Positions 27,084 to 35,782 of a stretch of DNA of 64,000 nucleotides are shown here, piece by piece; within the stretch, counting starts at the first letter, position 1, and each line of letters begins with the position of its first letter. The notes under the pieces are model-generated. The model did no database searches. It was not told where the DNA came from and saw only the letters and a list, made by a program, of their open reading frames with translations. Position numbers and translations under genes: made by a program. Origin of the DNA: Agrobacterium vitis (GTDB taxonomy: Bacteria > Pseudomonadota > Alphaproteobacteria > Rhizobiales > Rhizobiaceae); assembly GCF_013337045.2 (NCBI RefSeq), contig NZ_CP118259.1, positions 558,001-622,000 of the forward strand, read 5' to 3'.

Positions 27084-28478
27084 TCAGCTATCGTTGCGGC
27101 TTTTGTTGTTGTCTTCCTGGCTAGGCGCCGATCGCGTTAGGCGCAGATGGCGCACCGCGATGCCGACGGGGATTTGACCGGCGGCATGTTTTGGCACGCC
27201 GATGCGCTGCGAAAGGTAGATGCTGGAATGGCCGCTGGTGAGATAGGCGGTGAAACAGGCGACTGCGAGATAGACGGCATGGGTGGCGCCGAACAGCTCC
27301 AGGCCCATGATCATGCAGGCAAGCGGCGTGTTGGTGGCCCCGGCAAACACAGCGACGAAGCCGAGGCCGGCAAACAGGTCGGTCGGCGCGCCGGTCAGTC
27401 CGGCCAGTGCATTGCCGAGGCCCGCCCCTATAAAGAACAGCGGCGTGACTTCACCGCCCTTGAAACCGGCGCTGAGGGTGACGACGGTAAACAGTGCCTT
27501 CCAGGCCCAGCTCCAGTCATCCACATGATCCGGGCGGAAAAAGCTGAGAATGGTGACATCGCCCGGATTGGGCGACCAGACGCCCAGCCCCAGATAATCG
27601 CGGGTGCCAAGCAACCAGACCAGGGCAAGCAGAATGGCGCTGGCCAGCACCGGGCGCAGGGGCGCAGAGGGAAGCAAGGCTTTGTAAGCAGCCCCTGCCA
27701 GATGCGACATCTCGGCAAAACCATGTGCCGCCAGCCCGAACACCGCTCCGGCAAACACCACCTTGAGCATGATCAGTGCATCGAGGTGAAACCCGCCGCT
27801 ATCCGGCATGTTCTTGAGATAGGCGATGACGTAATGCGTATGGCTCGCCCCCCAGGCCTGGCAGGTCCAGTCGGCCACCACGGCGGCCAGCAGAGCCGGG
27901 AGCAGGGCCTCATATTGCATCCGGCCAATGGTCAGCACTTCCAGGGCAAACACCGCGCCGGCAATCGGCGTGCCGAAGACGGCGCCGAAGCCCGCGGCAA
28001 TTCCGGCCATCAGCAGGATGCGGACATCGCCGGGCGCCAGCCGGAAGAGCTTTGCAAAGGCGCTGGCAAGGCTGCCGCCGAGTTGCACCGCCGTGCCTTC
28101 CCGGCCCGCAGAACCGCCGACCAGATGGGTCAGCACCGTGCTGACCAGAATAAACGGCGCCATGCGCAACGGCACGCCGCCGCCCGGCTCGTGGATCTGC
28201 TCGACAATCAGGTTGTTGCCGCCTTCTGCCGATTTGCCAAAGCGCTGATAGGTCCAGACCATGGCAAACCCGGCAATCGGCATGGCATAGATCAGATCGG
28301 GATAGGCAAACCGTAGCCGCGTTGCCTCATCCAGGCTCCACAGAAACAGGGCGACAAGCGAGCCCACTGTGACGGCCATTGGCACCGTAACGGCGATCCA
28401 TTTTGTCAGGCTGCGGATCTGGTGCAAACGAAGACCAATAAACAAACGAAGGTCAGCAAATTCTGGGACCGTCCTCAT
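27084..28478 (-). CDS. CLC-F type fluoride/proton antiporter
   Basis: 464 residues, about ten to twelve membrane helices. The filter segments are those of the fluoride-specific CLC clade: [11 protein letters not shown] in place of canonical [16 protein letters not shown] in place of [23 protein letters not shown], and [17 protein letters not shown]. It should expel fluoride in exchange for protons across the inner membrane. ATG 28476-28478 has GGGAG seven bases upstream and overlaps the stop of a 20-codon leader ORF. A fluoride riboswitch lies just before that ORF, which strongly supports the assignment. The second CLC at 30084 is of the chloride type. Confidence 0.93.
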   Translation of the reverse strand: MRTVPEFADLRLFIGLRLHQIRSLTKWIAVTVPMAVTVGSLVALFLWSLDEATRLRFAYPDLIYAMPIAGFAMVWTYQRFGKSAEGGNNLIVEQIHEPGGGVPLRMAPFILVSTVLTHLVGGSAGREGTAVQLGGSLASAFAKLFRLAPGDVRILLMAGIAAGFGAVFGTPIAGAVFALEVLTIGRMQYEALLPALLAAVVADWTCQAWGASHTHYVIAYLKNMPDSGGFHLDALIMLKVVFAGAVFGLAAHGFAEMSHLAGAAYKALLPSAPLRPVLASAILLALVWLLGTRDYLGLGVWSPNPGDVTILSFFRPDHVDDWSWAWKALFTVVTLSAGFKGGEVTPLFFIGAGLGNALAGLTGAPTDLFAGLGFVAVFAGATNTPLACMIMGLELFGATHAVYLAVACFTAYLTSGHSSIYLSQRIGVPKHAAGQIPVGIAVRHLRLTRSAPSQEDNNKSRNDS

Positions 28479-28537
28479 TGTGACGCTCCCGAAACAGCAA
28501 ATTCAATTGGAAAAAACAGTCTGGAAATTCTGGACAT
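28475..28537 (-). CDS. 20-residue leader ORF between riboswitch and CLC-F gene
   Basis: ATG 28537 is eight bases after GAAGGAG. The peptide [20 protein letters not shown] ends in TGA that overlaps the ATG of the CLC-F gene (ATGA). The ribosome site sits in sequence that can pair with the 3' end of the fluoride aptamer, so ligand control would act first on this ORF and pass to the antiporter by coupling. No homology is claimed; the peptide may matter only as a relay. Confidence 0.6.
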   Translation of the reverse strand: MSRISRLFFPIEFAVSGASQ

Positions 28538-28564
28538 GACTCTACTCCTTCGCCTTGGCGCGTT

Positions 28565-28630
28565 GAGTAGGAGTCATCGGCTTCATCAAGGAAGCGGTTC
28601 GGCGTCGTGCCCGGCAGAATCCATTGCCGT
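28565..28630 (-). promoter_or_regulatory. Fluoride riboswitch (crcB motif)
   Basis: On the minus strand, GGCAATGG and TTCTGCC form the first stem and the conserved 5' part. These are followed by GCCGAACCGCT (the conserved AACCGC) and the 3' end GCCGATGACTCCTAC, matching the crcB consensus ending GATGACTCCTAC (28567-28578). Its position, between a good promoter and a CLC-F gene, is exactly that of known fluoride riboswitches. The downstream GAGTAGAGTC can pair with GACTCCTACTC, a plausible translational switch. Confidence 0.9.
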
Positions 28631-28637
28631 TACAATC

Positions 28638-28666
28638 GAATATCGATTGACACCCATGAAAGTCAA
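28638..28666 (-). promoter_or_regulatory. Sigma-70-like promoter of the fluoride unit
   Basis: Minus-strand -35 TTGACT (28661-28666) and -10 ATATTC (28638-28643) with a 17-base spacer. Predicted start is a few bases before the aptamer. Confidence 0.65.
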
Positions 28667-29114
28667 TGGGGAGAAGAAGGCGGGCGCGCCTTTTTTCACC
28701 GTTGATAGCATGGTTCTGTTTCCGTTTTGCCGCACGATGCTCTCGTCGCTGCGGTGTCTGCAACGAAGGGCAACATCCAGAAAGTTAATTGCAAGCGCGC
28801 GTTCTTTATCTTCCGTTCACCATCTTCCTTGGGTGGGACTTAACCTTAACGGCCCTATAAATCACCCATCCGCTTTTGGAAAATTCGGTCTTTTGGGGAC
28901 GTCTGGCGGAGGCGTCTGGTTGGGGAAAATTCGGACTTTGGAGCCGTTGAACGTGGTTGCCTGCGCATCCACGAACGGGTTCCTGTTGTTGTCGGGTGAC
29001 TGGGCGGTTCCAGCCCTCGCGACAGCACGCGATATGCTGTCCAGTATTGCGGGCGGCCTGTATTTCGCTTGTTTTGTATTGAGCCTGTTTTGTACTGAGT
29101 ATGTGAGTGAGCGT
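28667..29114. other. Upstream region of the flagellin gene
   Basis: About 450 bases between the fluoride promoter and the flagellin start. The flagellin frame stays open through it, but it has no flagellin-like content, so it is untranslated leader or promoter. The last 47 bases contain a tandem repeat (separate entry). Confidence 0.5.
29068..29099 (+). repeat. 16-bp tandem repeat before flagellin start
   Basis: CTTGTTTTGTATTGAG (29068-29083) is followed directly by CCTGTTTTGTACTGAG (29084-29099), 14 of 16 bases identical, ending 15 bases before the ATG. A position in the 5' leader suits an RNA- or DNA-binding regulator. Confidence 0.6.
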
Positions 29115-30080
29115 ATGACGAGTAAAAACACCAATGTTGCGGCTTACACCGCGCTTCAAAGCCTGCGCCATACGGTGTCCAGCCGCGATGATAGCCAGAC
29201 GCGGGTCACGACCGGTTACCGGGTCGCCACTGCGGCTGACGATGCCGCCTATTGGTCGATTGCCACGACGATGCGCTCTGACAATCGCTCCTTGTCTTCG
29301 GTGCAGGATGCCTTGTCCATGGCGGCTGGCGTGCTGGATACGGCGCAGAGCGGCATGAGCACATCGACAGACCTGATGATGGATGTGAAGGCACGTCTGG
29401 TGCTGGCGCGTGAAGGCGGCACCTCACGCGACAAGATCAATACGGAACTGGACGAGATCCGTGATCAGTTCCGCTCCATTGCTGAATCCTCCTCCTTTTC
29501 CAAGGAAAACTGGCTGTTGCGCGATGCCGACAGTGACAAGGACAATCGCAACCTCGTCGGCTCCTTCGTGCGCGATGGCGCTGGCCGGATCAGCATCAAT
29601 ACGATTGATTACAATGTCGGCGGCGAGCCGGGAACGTCCAAGGTCAATTACCTGATCGACGATGTCGATGGGGAAGGGGGCATCCTCACGGGGTCCGGTT
29701 TTGCGACCGAGCTTGGCACCGCAAAGACCTGGGTGATGTTCAACGGCACCAAGGCGTCGACGACCTATGACGAGATCAGGTTGGAAGACAGTACCACGAA
29801 TGCCGATATTGATGACATGATCAAGGTCGTCGATGCCATGGCCGAACGGATGAATGGCGTGGCGAGCACGCTGGGCGCGATGAGCAACCGGGTGGACATG
29901 CAGTATGAATTCTCCAAGGACTTGCAGGGTTCGATCAGCAAGGGCGTCGGTAACATGGTCGATACCGATATGAACCTGGAATCGAGCCGGCTGAAAGCCC
30001 TCCAGGCGAGAGAACAGCTTGGGGTCAAATCCCTGTCGATCGTCAATACCAGCGTGCAATCTCTATCGCAGCTCTTGTAG
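29115..30080 (+). CDS. Flagellin
   Basis: 321 residues, near the usual length for Rhizobiaceae flagellins. The conserved N-terminal helical domain (about 1-130: TRVTTGYRVATAADDAAYWS, IATTMRSDNRSLSSVQDAL) and C-terminal domain (about 235-321: NRVDMQYEFSK, ESSRLKALQAREQLG) are intact around a short variable centre. The start is set at the ATG just before TSKNTN, matching flagellin N-termini; longer frames are artefacts. It is solitary: no other flagellar gene is in the window, so it is probably an additional filament subunit separate from the main fla cluster. Flanked by two CLC genes. Confidence 0.92.
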   Translation: MTSKNTNVAAYTALQSLRHTVSSRDDSQTRVTTGYRVATAADDAAYWSIATTMRSDNRSLSSVQDALSMAAGVLDTAQSGMSTSTDLMMDVKARLVLAREGGTSRDKINTELDEIRDQFRSIAESSSFSKENWLLRDADSDKDNRNLVGSFVRDGAGRISINTIDYNVGGEPGTSKVNYLIDDVDGEGGILTGSGFATELGTAKTWVMFNGTKASTTYDEIRLEDSTTNADIDDMIKVVDAMAERMNGVASTLGAMSNRVDMQYEFSKDLQGSISKGVGNMVDTDMNLESSRLKALQAREQLGVKSLSIVNTSVQSLSQLL

Positions 30081-30083
30081 CCG

Positions 30084-31430
30084 TCAGTTGGTGCTGCGCT
30101 CCGCCGCCCGGCTGGCGCGGATGGCTTCGGCGAGGAATGGGCGCGACAGGCCGTGATAGAGTGGCTCGCGTGACAGAAGCCGCGACGTCGCATAGCCCAG
30201 CATGGCGGCGGTCATGATGGCGATGGCGCTGTCATGGCTGGCGGTCATTTCCATAATGATCACGAAGGCGGTCATTGGCGCCTGCACGACACCGGCGAAA
30301 TAGCCGGCCATGCCGAGAATGGCGCCAAGCGCAATGCTGGAGCCAGTCAGGCTGGCGGCGGTGCTGCCGAGCCCAGCCCCAACCGATAGGGAGGGTGCGA
30401 AAATCCCGCCCGGAATGCCGGAAATCATCGTCAGGAACGAGGCCGCCAGCTTTTGCGCGAAAAACAGCAGCGGCAGGGCCTCGCCCTCCACCGCGCCGCG
30501 CGCCTGTTCATAGCCGGTGCCGTAGGTGGCACCTCCGGTCAGGATGCCGATCAGCGCCACGCCCAGTCCGCAAACGGCGGCGAGCAGAACGGCACGCCGC
30601 AAGGGCATTGCCGACAGCTGCGTCCAGCGGCGTATCCGGCGCATCAAGGTCAGCGCCCCCGCACTGAACAGCGCGCCGAAAGCGCCGCCGCCAATGCCGC
30701 ACAGGCCGACCAGCATCCAATCGCGCAAGCCGGAGACGGTGGGATTGGCGGTGCCGAAATAGGTATAGCTGCCGACGAGACCGAGGGCGGCAAGGCCGGA
30801 AACGATCACAGCGATCAGAACCAGGCTGTTGACGCGGGAGTGATAGGTCTTGCTCATTTCCTCGATGGCAAAGACGATCCCGGCCAGCGGCGTATTGAAC
30901 GCAGCGGCAATACCGGCGGCCGATCCGGCCAGGATCAGCCCATCTGCCCGCGCCATCCCGCCAATGCGGGCGCAAAACAGCATGATGGAGGCCCCGACCT
31001 GTACGGTCGGTCCCTCCCGGCCGATCGATCCGCCGCAGAGCAGACCGATTGCGGTCAAAAGCACCTTGCCGATAGCGATCCGCATTGACAGCAACCGGCT
31101 GCGCCCAGCCGGATCATCGATATGGCGGGCCGCAATCGCCTGCGGAATGCCGGAGCCTTGTGAGGCCGGGAAAACCTTGCCCGCCAGAAGCGCGCAAAGC
31201 GCAAAGCCTGCCGGTGTCAGCAGAAGCGGAAGGAGAAAGGTCCATTGCGTGGCGTGGGTGATGGTGTGAAACAGCCCTTGGGCGCGGTCCGCCAGCCAGG
31301 CAAAGCCGACGCTGACCACGCCGATGGCACCGGCACCGGCCCAGAAGACCAGCCGCATTTTCCACATGCGCCAGGAACCGCTGAGCGCGCGCGAGCGCCG
31401 CAGCATTTTCGAGGGCGTGGAACGCGGCAT
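30084..31430 (-). CDS. CLC-family chloride/proton antiporter
   Basis: 448 residues, with the canonical filter GSGIPQAIAARH, GREGPTVQVGAS with the gating Glu, NTPLAGIVFAIEEM with the inner proton Glu, and GGIFAPSLSVGAGLG. It is therefore a chloride-type CLC, most likely an exchanger. The start at 31430 (MPRSTPSKML) has GGGAG nine bases upstream; a longer frame starts at 31460 inside repeat sequence. No CBS domains. Sits opposite the flagellin gene with three bases between the stops, and 1.6 kb from the CLC-F gene. Confidence 0.93.
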   Translation of the reverse strand: MPRSTPSKMLRRSRALSGSWRMWKMRLVFWAGAGAIGVVSVGFAWLADRAQGLFHTITHATQWTFLLPLLLTPAGFALCALLAGKVFPASQGSGIPQAIAARHIDDPAGRSRLLSMRIAIGKVLLTAIGLLCGGSIGREGPTVQVGASIMLFCARIGGMARADGLILAGSAAGIAAAFNTPLAGIVFAIEEMSKTYHSRVNSLVLIAVIVSGLAALGLVGSYTYFGTANPTVSGLRDWMLVGLCGIGGGAFGALFSAGALTLMRRIRRWTQLSAMPLRRAVLLAAVCGLGVALIGILTGGATYGTGYEQARGAVEGEALPLLFFAQKLAASFLTMISGIPGGIFAPSLSVGAGLGSTAASLTGSSIALGAILGMAGYFAGVVQAPMTAFVIIMEMTASHDSAIAIMTAAMLGYATSRLLSREPLYHGLSRPFLAEAIRASRAAERSTN

Positions 31431-31451
31431 GAGGCAACTCCCAGATGGATA

Positions 31452-31485
31452 CTGCATCATTCCTTAAATCGAAATCGATGAAATC
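31452..31485. repeat. Partial copy of repeat module 1
   Basis: CTGCATCATTCCTTAAATCG followed by AAATCGATGAAAT matches one arm and the loop of the 2918-2967 repeat; the second arm is missing. It sits upstream of the CLC gene. Confidence 0.6.
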
Positions 31486-31715
31486 CCAAGAGATTTAGAA
31501 AGTTGAAGATTTAGCGATTTGGGACCAACATTGGCGACGGGTTTTCAAAAATCGTCACTTGAACATAGTGGCGGCAATGGCCTTTGCGCCTGCATGGGTC
31601 TGGTATTTTACCGATTGTTCATGTATCCGCTTCACGACATGTTTACCGGGCGCTGCCATAAGCATGGCAGAGTGAATAATCCCTAATATTTCTCGGGCGA
31701 AGGACGTCGGGGCTG

Positions 31716-33005
31716 ATGGTGAATGCATTGGAAACCGACGTTTCAATCAAGCCCGGACGATTTTTCCTGGTTGCCGGGATAGGTCTTGGCTGGCATGCGG
31801 CCAGCAAGCTCCTGCGCCTGATATTGGCGCTTGGCCTTGCGGCTTTGTCGCTACTGTCGATTGAATTTCTGCTGGAGCCCCTTGCTGAGCTTGGCCTCGT
31901 TTACAAACTGCATCAGGATATTGGCGGCGCTAGTCTGGCGACGCTGTCATTGCTGGGTGCCATCGCGGCTGGCCGTGTCGTCCAGCAACAGATCAAGCCG
32001 GTCCGGGCGGGCGCATCACCTGTTCACACTCAATTGGCTGGGCGCATCGTGCGGGAAAACTCCCGGGCGGCGGCAGGCCTGGTGGCCCTGGGTGACAAGC
32101 AGGTGCTGTTTTCCGACGCGGGTGACGCTTTCCTGATGTATGCGCGCCGCGGCCGTCGGTTTGTCGTGCTGTTCGACCCGGTTGGACCACGGGCTGCCTG
32201 GCCGCAGCTGGTGACGAAATTGCTGAAGGAGGCAAAGGCTTGCGGCTGCCGTGTCGCCTTCTACCAGGTCTCCCCGGACTTTCTGCCTGTCGCGGCGGAT
32301 GCGGGCCTGCGGCTGTTCAAGCTGGGCGATCAGGCGATTGTCGATCTGCACCGTTTCGACCTGAAGGGCGGCGACTGGCTGAAACTGCGCCGCTCGATCA
32401 ACCGCGCCGAGCGCGACGGGTTGGAATTTTCCATCGTGCCGCCAACTGAGGTAGCGGGATTGCTGGATGAACTGGCTTACGTGTCGGATGTCTGGTTGGC
32501 CCATCACAAGGCTGGAGAAAAGGGCTTTTCGCTCGGCACGTTTCAGCGCTGCTATCTCTGCGCCCATCCGGTTGCCATCATTCGCCTCGAAGGCCGGATT
32601 GTCGCCTTTGCCAATATTCTGACCACCGAGACAAAACAGGATGCCTTTATCGACCTGATGCGGCATCTGCCCGGCACGCATCGTGGCATGATGGACCTGC
32701 TGTTTGTGAAGATCATGCTGCATCTGAAAGCGGAAGGTTATCGCCAGCTCGACATGGGTATGGCCCCGCTGTCCGGCCTGTCGGCCCGGCCTACCGCCCC
32801 GCTCTGGCACCGCCTTGGCCGTCTGGTCTATGAGAACGGCGAGCGGCTCTATAATTTCAAGGGCGTCCACGCCTTCAAGGCCAAGTTCGACCCCGACTGG
32901 CAACCCCGCTACCTCGCCGTCAGCGGCAAGCGCGAAGCCTTGCCAGCCGTAGTCGATACCGCGCTGTTGATCAGCGGCGGGGTAAGGCGGCTGGTGCGGC
33001 GATAG
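31716..33005 (+). CDS. MprF/LpiA-type catalytic domain (DUF2156) protein
   Basis: 429 residues. Two membrane segments in the first 95 residues are followed by the GNAT-like DUF2156 domain of aminoacyl-phosphatidylglycerol synthases (GDAFLMYARRGRRFVVLFDP, RSINRAERDG, DVWLAHHKAGEKGFSLG, MDMLF-like MMDLLFVKIML, LDMGMAPLSGL, and YNFKGVHAFKAKFDPDW). Full LpiA/MprF proteins are about 850 residues with 12-14 helices, so the flippase half is absent. It probably transfers an amino acid to a membrane lipid, or a related acyl transfer. Upstream DNA shows no remnant of the missing half, so this looks like a natural short form, not a truncation. Confidence 0.85.
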   Translation: MVNALETDVSIKPGRFFLVAGIGLGWHAASKLLRLILALGLAALSLLSIEFLLEPLAELGLVYKLHQDIGGASLATLSLLGAIAAGRVVQQQIKPVRAGASPVHTQLAGRIVRENSRAAAGLVALGDKQVLFSDAGDAFLMYARRGRRFVVLFDPVGPRAAWPQLVTKLLKEAKACGCRVAFYQVSPDFLPVAADAGLRLFKLGDQAIVDLHRFDLKGGDWLKLRRSINRAERDGLEFSIVPPTEVAGLLDELAYVSDVWLAHHKAGEKGFSLGTFQRCYLCAHPVAIIRLEGRIVAFANILTTETKQDAFIDLMRHLPGTHRGMMDLLFVKIMLHLKAEGYRQLDMGMAPLSGLSARPTAPLWHRLGRLVYENGERLYNFKGVHAFKAKFDPDWQPRYLAVSGKREALPAVVDTALLISGGVRRLVRR

Positions 33006-33047
33006 CGGTGTCTCGCGTCGGCTTGATCATAACCATGGGTCGGTGTA

Positions 33048-33069
33048 TATCATATAGCGATATATGATA
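33048..33069. promoter_or_regulatory. Operator palindrome of the VapBC pair
   Basis: TATCATATA (33048-33056) and TATATGATA (33061-33069) are perfect inverted arms four bases apart, six bases before the antitoxin start. This is the expected autoregulatory site. Confidence 0.75.
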
Positions 33070-33074
33070 GGTGT

Positions 33075-33290
33075 ATGATGAGAACATTGATCGACCTTGA
33101 TGACGATGCCGTTGTGGAGCTGGACCGGATTGCCCGCCAGGAAAAAATTTCCCGGGCAGCGTTGATCCGCCAAGCCGTGGCATCTTTGCTGGAAGAACGG
33201 CAGCAGCCCGATCTGGATCACGGCTTTGGTCTCTGGAAAAACCAGCCGGATGGCCTTGCTTATCAGCAAGCCCTGCGCGACGAATGGTAA
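33075..33290 (+). CDS. Ribbon-helix-helix antitoxin (VapB-like)
   Basis: 71 residues. The N-terminal RTLIDLDDDAVVELDRIA and SRAALIRQAVASLLEE are a CopG/Arc-type ribbon-helix-helix dimerisation and DNA-binding unit. The acidic/aromatic tail (DHGFGLWKNQPDG) would block the toxin. The start may be 33075 or the next codon (33078). It overlaps the PIN toxin gene by seven bases and has a palindromic operator just upstream. Confidence 0.9.
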   Translation: MMRTLIDLDDDAVVELDRIARQEKISRAALIRQAVASLLEERQQPDLDHGFGLWKNQPDGLAYQQALRDEW

Positions 33291-33649
33291 AAGCGCTCTT
33301 TGATACCAATATTTTGATCGATTTCCTGAATGGCAAGGAACCGGCCAGACAGGAGCTTTCGCTTTACGAGGAAAAGGCGATCAGCATGGTGACCTGGATG
33401 GAGGTCATGGTTGGTGCATCCGATGAGAATGGGCAGGCAACCGCTGCCTTTCTGCGCAGTTTTCGCTGCATCGCCATCGATCAGGCCGTGGCCGAGCGTG
33501 CAGTGTCTTTGAGGCGTGCGCATCGGCTGAAACTGCCTGACGCGATTGTCTGGGCAAGTGCTCTGGCCCATGACATGGTGCTGGTAACCCGCGATACCAA
33601 GGATTTGCCGGGCAACCATCCCGGCATCCGCATTCCCTATCGGCTGTGA
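33284..33649 (+). CDS. PIN-domain toxin ribonuclease (VapC-like)
   Basis: 121 residues. The acidic metal site is visible as LFDTNILIDFL at the N-terminus, WMEVMVGA in the middle, and LPDAIVWASAL then VLVTRDTKDL near the end. These endoribonucleases cut tRNA or other RNA when freed from the antitoxin. The gene overlaps the antitoxin by seven bases and ends five bases before the convergent betA stop. All catalytic Asp/Glu positions appear intact, so the toxin should be active. Confidence 0.92.
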   Translation: MVKALFDTNILIDFLNGKEPARQELSLYEEKAISMVTWMEVMVGASDENGQATAAFLRSFRCIAIDQAVAERAVSLRRAHRLKLPDAIVWASALAHDMVLVTRDTKDLPGNHPGIRIPYRL

Positions 33650-33653
33650 TGTC

Positions 33654-35306
33654 TTACCGATCACTTAACTCCCAATTCGGATTAATCCATGGTTCCTGAT
33701 TGCTGCGGGGTAGGGGATCACGGCCCAGAATATGATCGGACGCCTTTTCGCCGGTCATGATCGAGGGGCCGTTGAGATTGCCATAGGTGACATGCGGGAA
33801 GATCGATGAATCCGCCACCCGCAGGCCTTCGACGCCAATCACCTTGCAGGTCGGATCGACAACCGCCATCGGATCATCTATGCGCCCCATTTTGGCGGTG
33901 CCGCAGGGGTGGTAGGCCCCTTCCAGATGTTCGCGCAGGAAGGCGTCGATTTCGTCGTTGGTTTGCACTTTCGATCCCGGAGCGATTTCGGATTCCCGAT
34001 AGGGATCAAAGGCTTTTTGGGCAAAAATCTCGCGGGTGATCCGCACGGCATGGCGGAATTTCACCCAGTCTTCAGGGTCGCTCATATAGTTGAAGCGCAG
34101 CACCGGCGCATCCTTCACGTCGTGTGAGCGCAGGGTGACGGAGCCGCGGGATTTCGACATGTTATAGCCGACATGGGCCTGAAAACCGTGGCCTTCCGCC
34201 GATGACTTGCCATCGTAAGACACGGCAATCGGCAGGAAGTGGTATTGCAGGTCTGGCCATTTCACGCCTGCGCCTGAGCGGATAAACGCCGCCGCTTCAA
34301 ACTGGTTGGAGGTGCCAAGGCCTTGTTTGAAGAACAGCCATTGTGCCCCCACCACGCCTTTCCAGAACCAGTTGTTTTTGGAATGCAGGGTGATCGGCAA
34401 TTTCGATTTGAACTGGTGGTAATATTCCAGATGGTCTTGCAGGTTCTGGCCAACGCCGGGCCGATCCGCCACCACATTAATCCCCATCTCTTGTAGATGG
34501 GCCGCCGGACCAATGCCGGACAGCAACAGCAGTTTGGGCGAGTTGAAGGCGGATGCGGCAACAATCACCTCGCGGTTGGCGCGGATCACCTCGATCTTGC
34601 CACCAATCTCCACTTCGACGCCCACGGCGCGGCGGCCTTCCAGCACGATCTTGCGGGCAAAGCAGCGTATTAGGCGACAATTGTCACGCTTCAGCGCGGG
34701 TTTCAGATAGGCATTGGCGGTGGACCAGCGGCGACCTTGCCAGCTGGTTTGTTCCATCAGGCCAAAGCCTTCCTGTTGGCGGCCATTGTAATCCTCGGTG
34801 ACGGGGAATTCGGCCTGCCGACCCGCCTCAATAAAGGCCTGATATAGCGGATTTTTCACCTCGCCCCGGCGTACATGCAGGGGACCATCGGTGCCGCGCC
34901 AGCCGTCTTCTCCGCCGTGGCTATGCTCCATGCGCTTGAAATAGGGCAGCACATCGGCATAGGCCCAACCAGTAGCTCCCAGCTCATCCCAACGGTTAAA
35001 ATCCTCCGCATGGCCACGCACATAGACCATGCCATTGATAGAAGACGAGCCACCCACCACCTTGCCACGCGGCGCAATCATGCGGCGATTGTTGAGGTGT
35101 GGTTCCGGCTCGGTCACATAGCCCCAATTGTAGCGATCCATATTCATCGGAAAGGCAAGGGCGGCTGGCATTTGCACGAAGGGGCCGATGTCCGAGCCGC
35201 CGAATTCCAGCACGATCACCGTGTGCTTGCCGTCTTCTGACAGGCGGTAAGCCATGGCCGCGCCTGCCGAGCCGGAACCGATGATGATGAAATCTGCCTG
35301 TTGCAT
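33654..35306 (-). CDS. betA: Choline dehydrogenase
   Basis: 550 residues, the normal BetA length. GMC oxidoreductase oxidising choline to betaine aldehyde at the membrane with FAD. The dinucleotide motif [12 protein letters not shown] is at the N-terminus, GMC signature 1 is around [20 protein letters not shown], and the C-terminal [10 protein letters not shown] carries the active-site His region. Last gene of the bet operon; its start lies three bases after an unrelated AT-rich gene that separates it from betB. Confidence 0.95.
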   Translation of the reverse strand: MQQADFIIIGSGSAGAAMAYRLSEDGKHTVIVLEFGGSDIGPFVQMPAALAFPMNMDRYNWGYVTEPEPHLNNRRMIAPRGKVVGGSSSINGMVYVRGHAEDFNRWDELGATGWAYADVLPYFKRMEHSHGGEDGWRGTDGPLHVRRGEVKNPLYQAFIEAGRQAEFPVTEDYNGRQQEGFGLMEQTSWQGRRWSTANAYLKPALKRDNCRLIRCFARKIVLEGRRAVGVEVEIGGKIEVIRANREVIVAASAFNSPKLLLLSGIGPAAHLQEMGINVVADRPGVGQNLQDHLEYYHQFKSKLPITLHSKNNWFWKGVVGAQWLFFKQGLGTSNQFEAAAFIRSGAGVKWPDLQYHFLPIAVSYDGKSSAEGHGFQAHVGYNMSKSRGSVTLRSHDVKDAPVLRFNYMSDPEDWVKFRHAVRITREIFAQKAFDPYRESEIAPGSKVQTNDEIDAFLREHLEGAYHPCGTAKMGRIDDPMAVVDPTCKVIGVEGLRVADSSIFPHVTYGNLNGPSIMTGEKASDHILGRDPLPRSNQEPWINPNWELSDR

Positions 35307-35309
35307 ATC

Positions 35310-35771
35310 CTACGCAAGCTCTCTGATAATGTATTCCCAGTCTTCCGCATCAATTGCTGAAGTAGTGAATGCAAGGTTGCCTTGGACTTTGAGATAATGG
35401 ATGTAATTCGTTATACTTTCTCTTGCTGCACCAGGTAACTTACTAATATCTGATCCGGGCATTCTGCTTTTTGGATTTCCTAAAGCTTTAAACCGGAATG
35501 GCAGCATCCACGTACCGTCCCAAATTTCTTCTTCATTTTTATCAAGATCTGGTGCTGAAATTGTAACAAAAGGAACAGTGAAGGCTTTCCATGGTTCACA
35601 GTAAAGAATACCGAACGACCCAACCGTCATCCTTTTGCTTTTGGTCTTTTTTCCCGCATTATTGGATGCATCTTCTCCAATTGAAACGGCCCAAGTTTGA
35701 GCACCGTATCCGGCCCATATGTTGGTTATCGATTTTGAAGAAAAAACATATATATTTACTTTGCTAGACAT
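35310..35771 (-). CDS. AT-rich unknown protein inside the bet operon
   Basis: 153 residues, not recognised. ATG 35771 follows GAGGGG with a seven-base gap; that site overlaps the betB stop (TGAGGGG), so translation is coupled to betB. The DNA is visibly AT-richer than the flanking bet genes, with codons such as ATA and TTA, which suggests recent transfer. The protein has many Trp/Tyr/Phe and a pattern (NIWAGYGAQTWAV, GSFGILYCEPWKAF, IWDGTWMLPFRFKAL) faintly like EVE/PUA-type nucleic-acid-binding folds; that likeness is only a guess. No signal peptide or membrane segment. Confidence 0.7.
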   Translation of the reverse strand: MSSKVNIYVFSSKSITNIWAGYGAQTWAVSIGEDASNNAGKKTKSKRMTVGSFGILYCEPWKAFTVPFVTISAPDLDKNEEEIWDGTWMLPFRFKALGNPKSRMPGSDISKLPGAARESITNYIHYLKVQGNLAFTTSAIDAEDWEYIIRELA

Positions 35772-35782
35772 CGATGTACCCC

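Noticed and set aside
27147..28316. 389-codon plus-strand frame opposite the CLC-F gene
   Set aside because: Low-complexity Gly/Arg/Gln composition typical of antisense to a GC-rich membrane protein.
28422..29114. Long N-terminal extension of the flagellin frame (about 230 residues)
   Set aside because: No flagellin homologue starts with such sequence; it overlaps the fluoride leader and aptamer on the other strand, and MTSKNTN matches the usual flagellin N-terminus.
31555..31746. 63-codon minus-strand frame before the MprF-domain gene
   Set aside because: No ribosome site and it overlaps the start of the MprF-domain gene.
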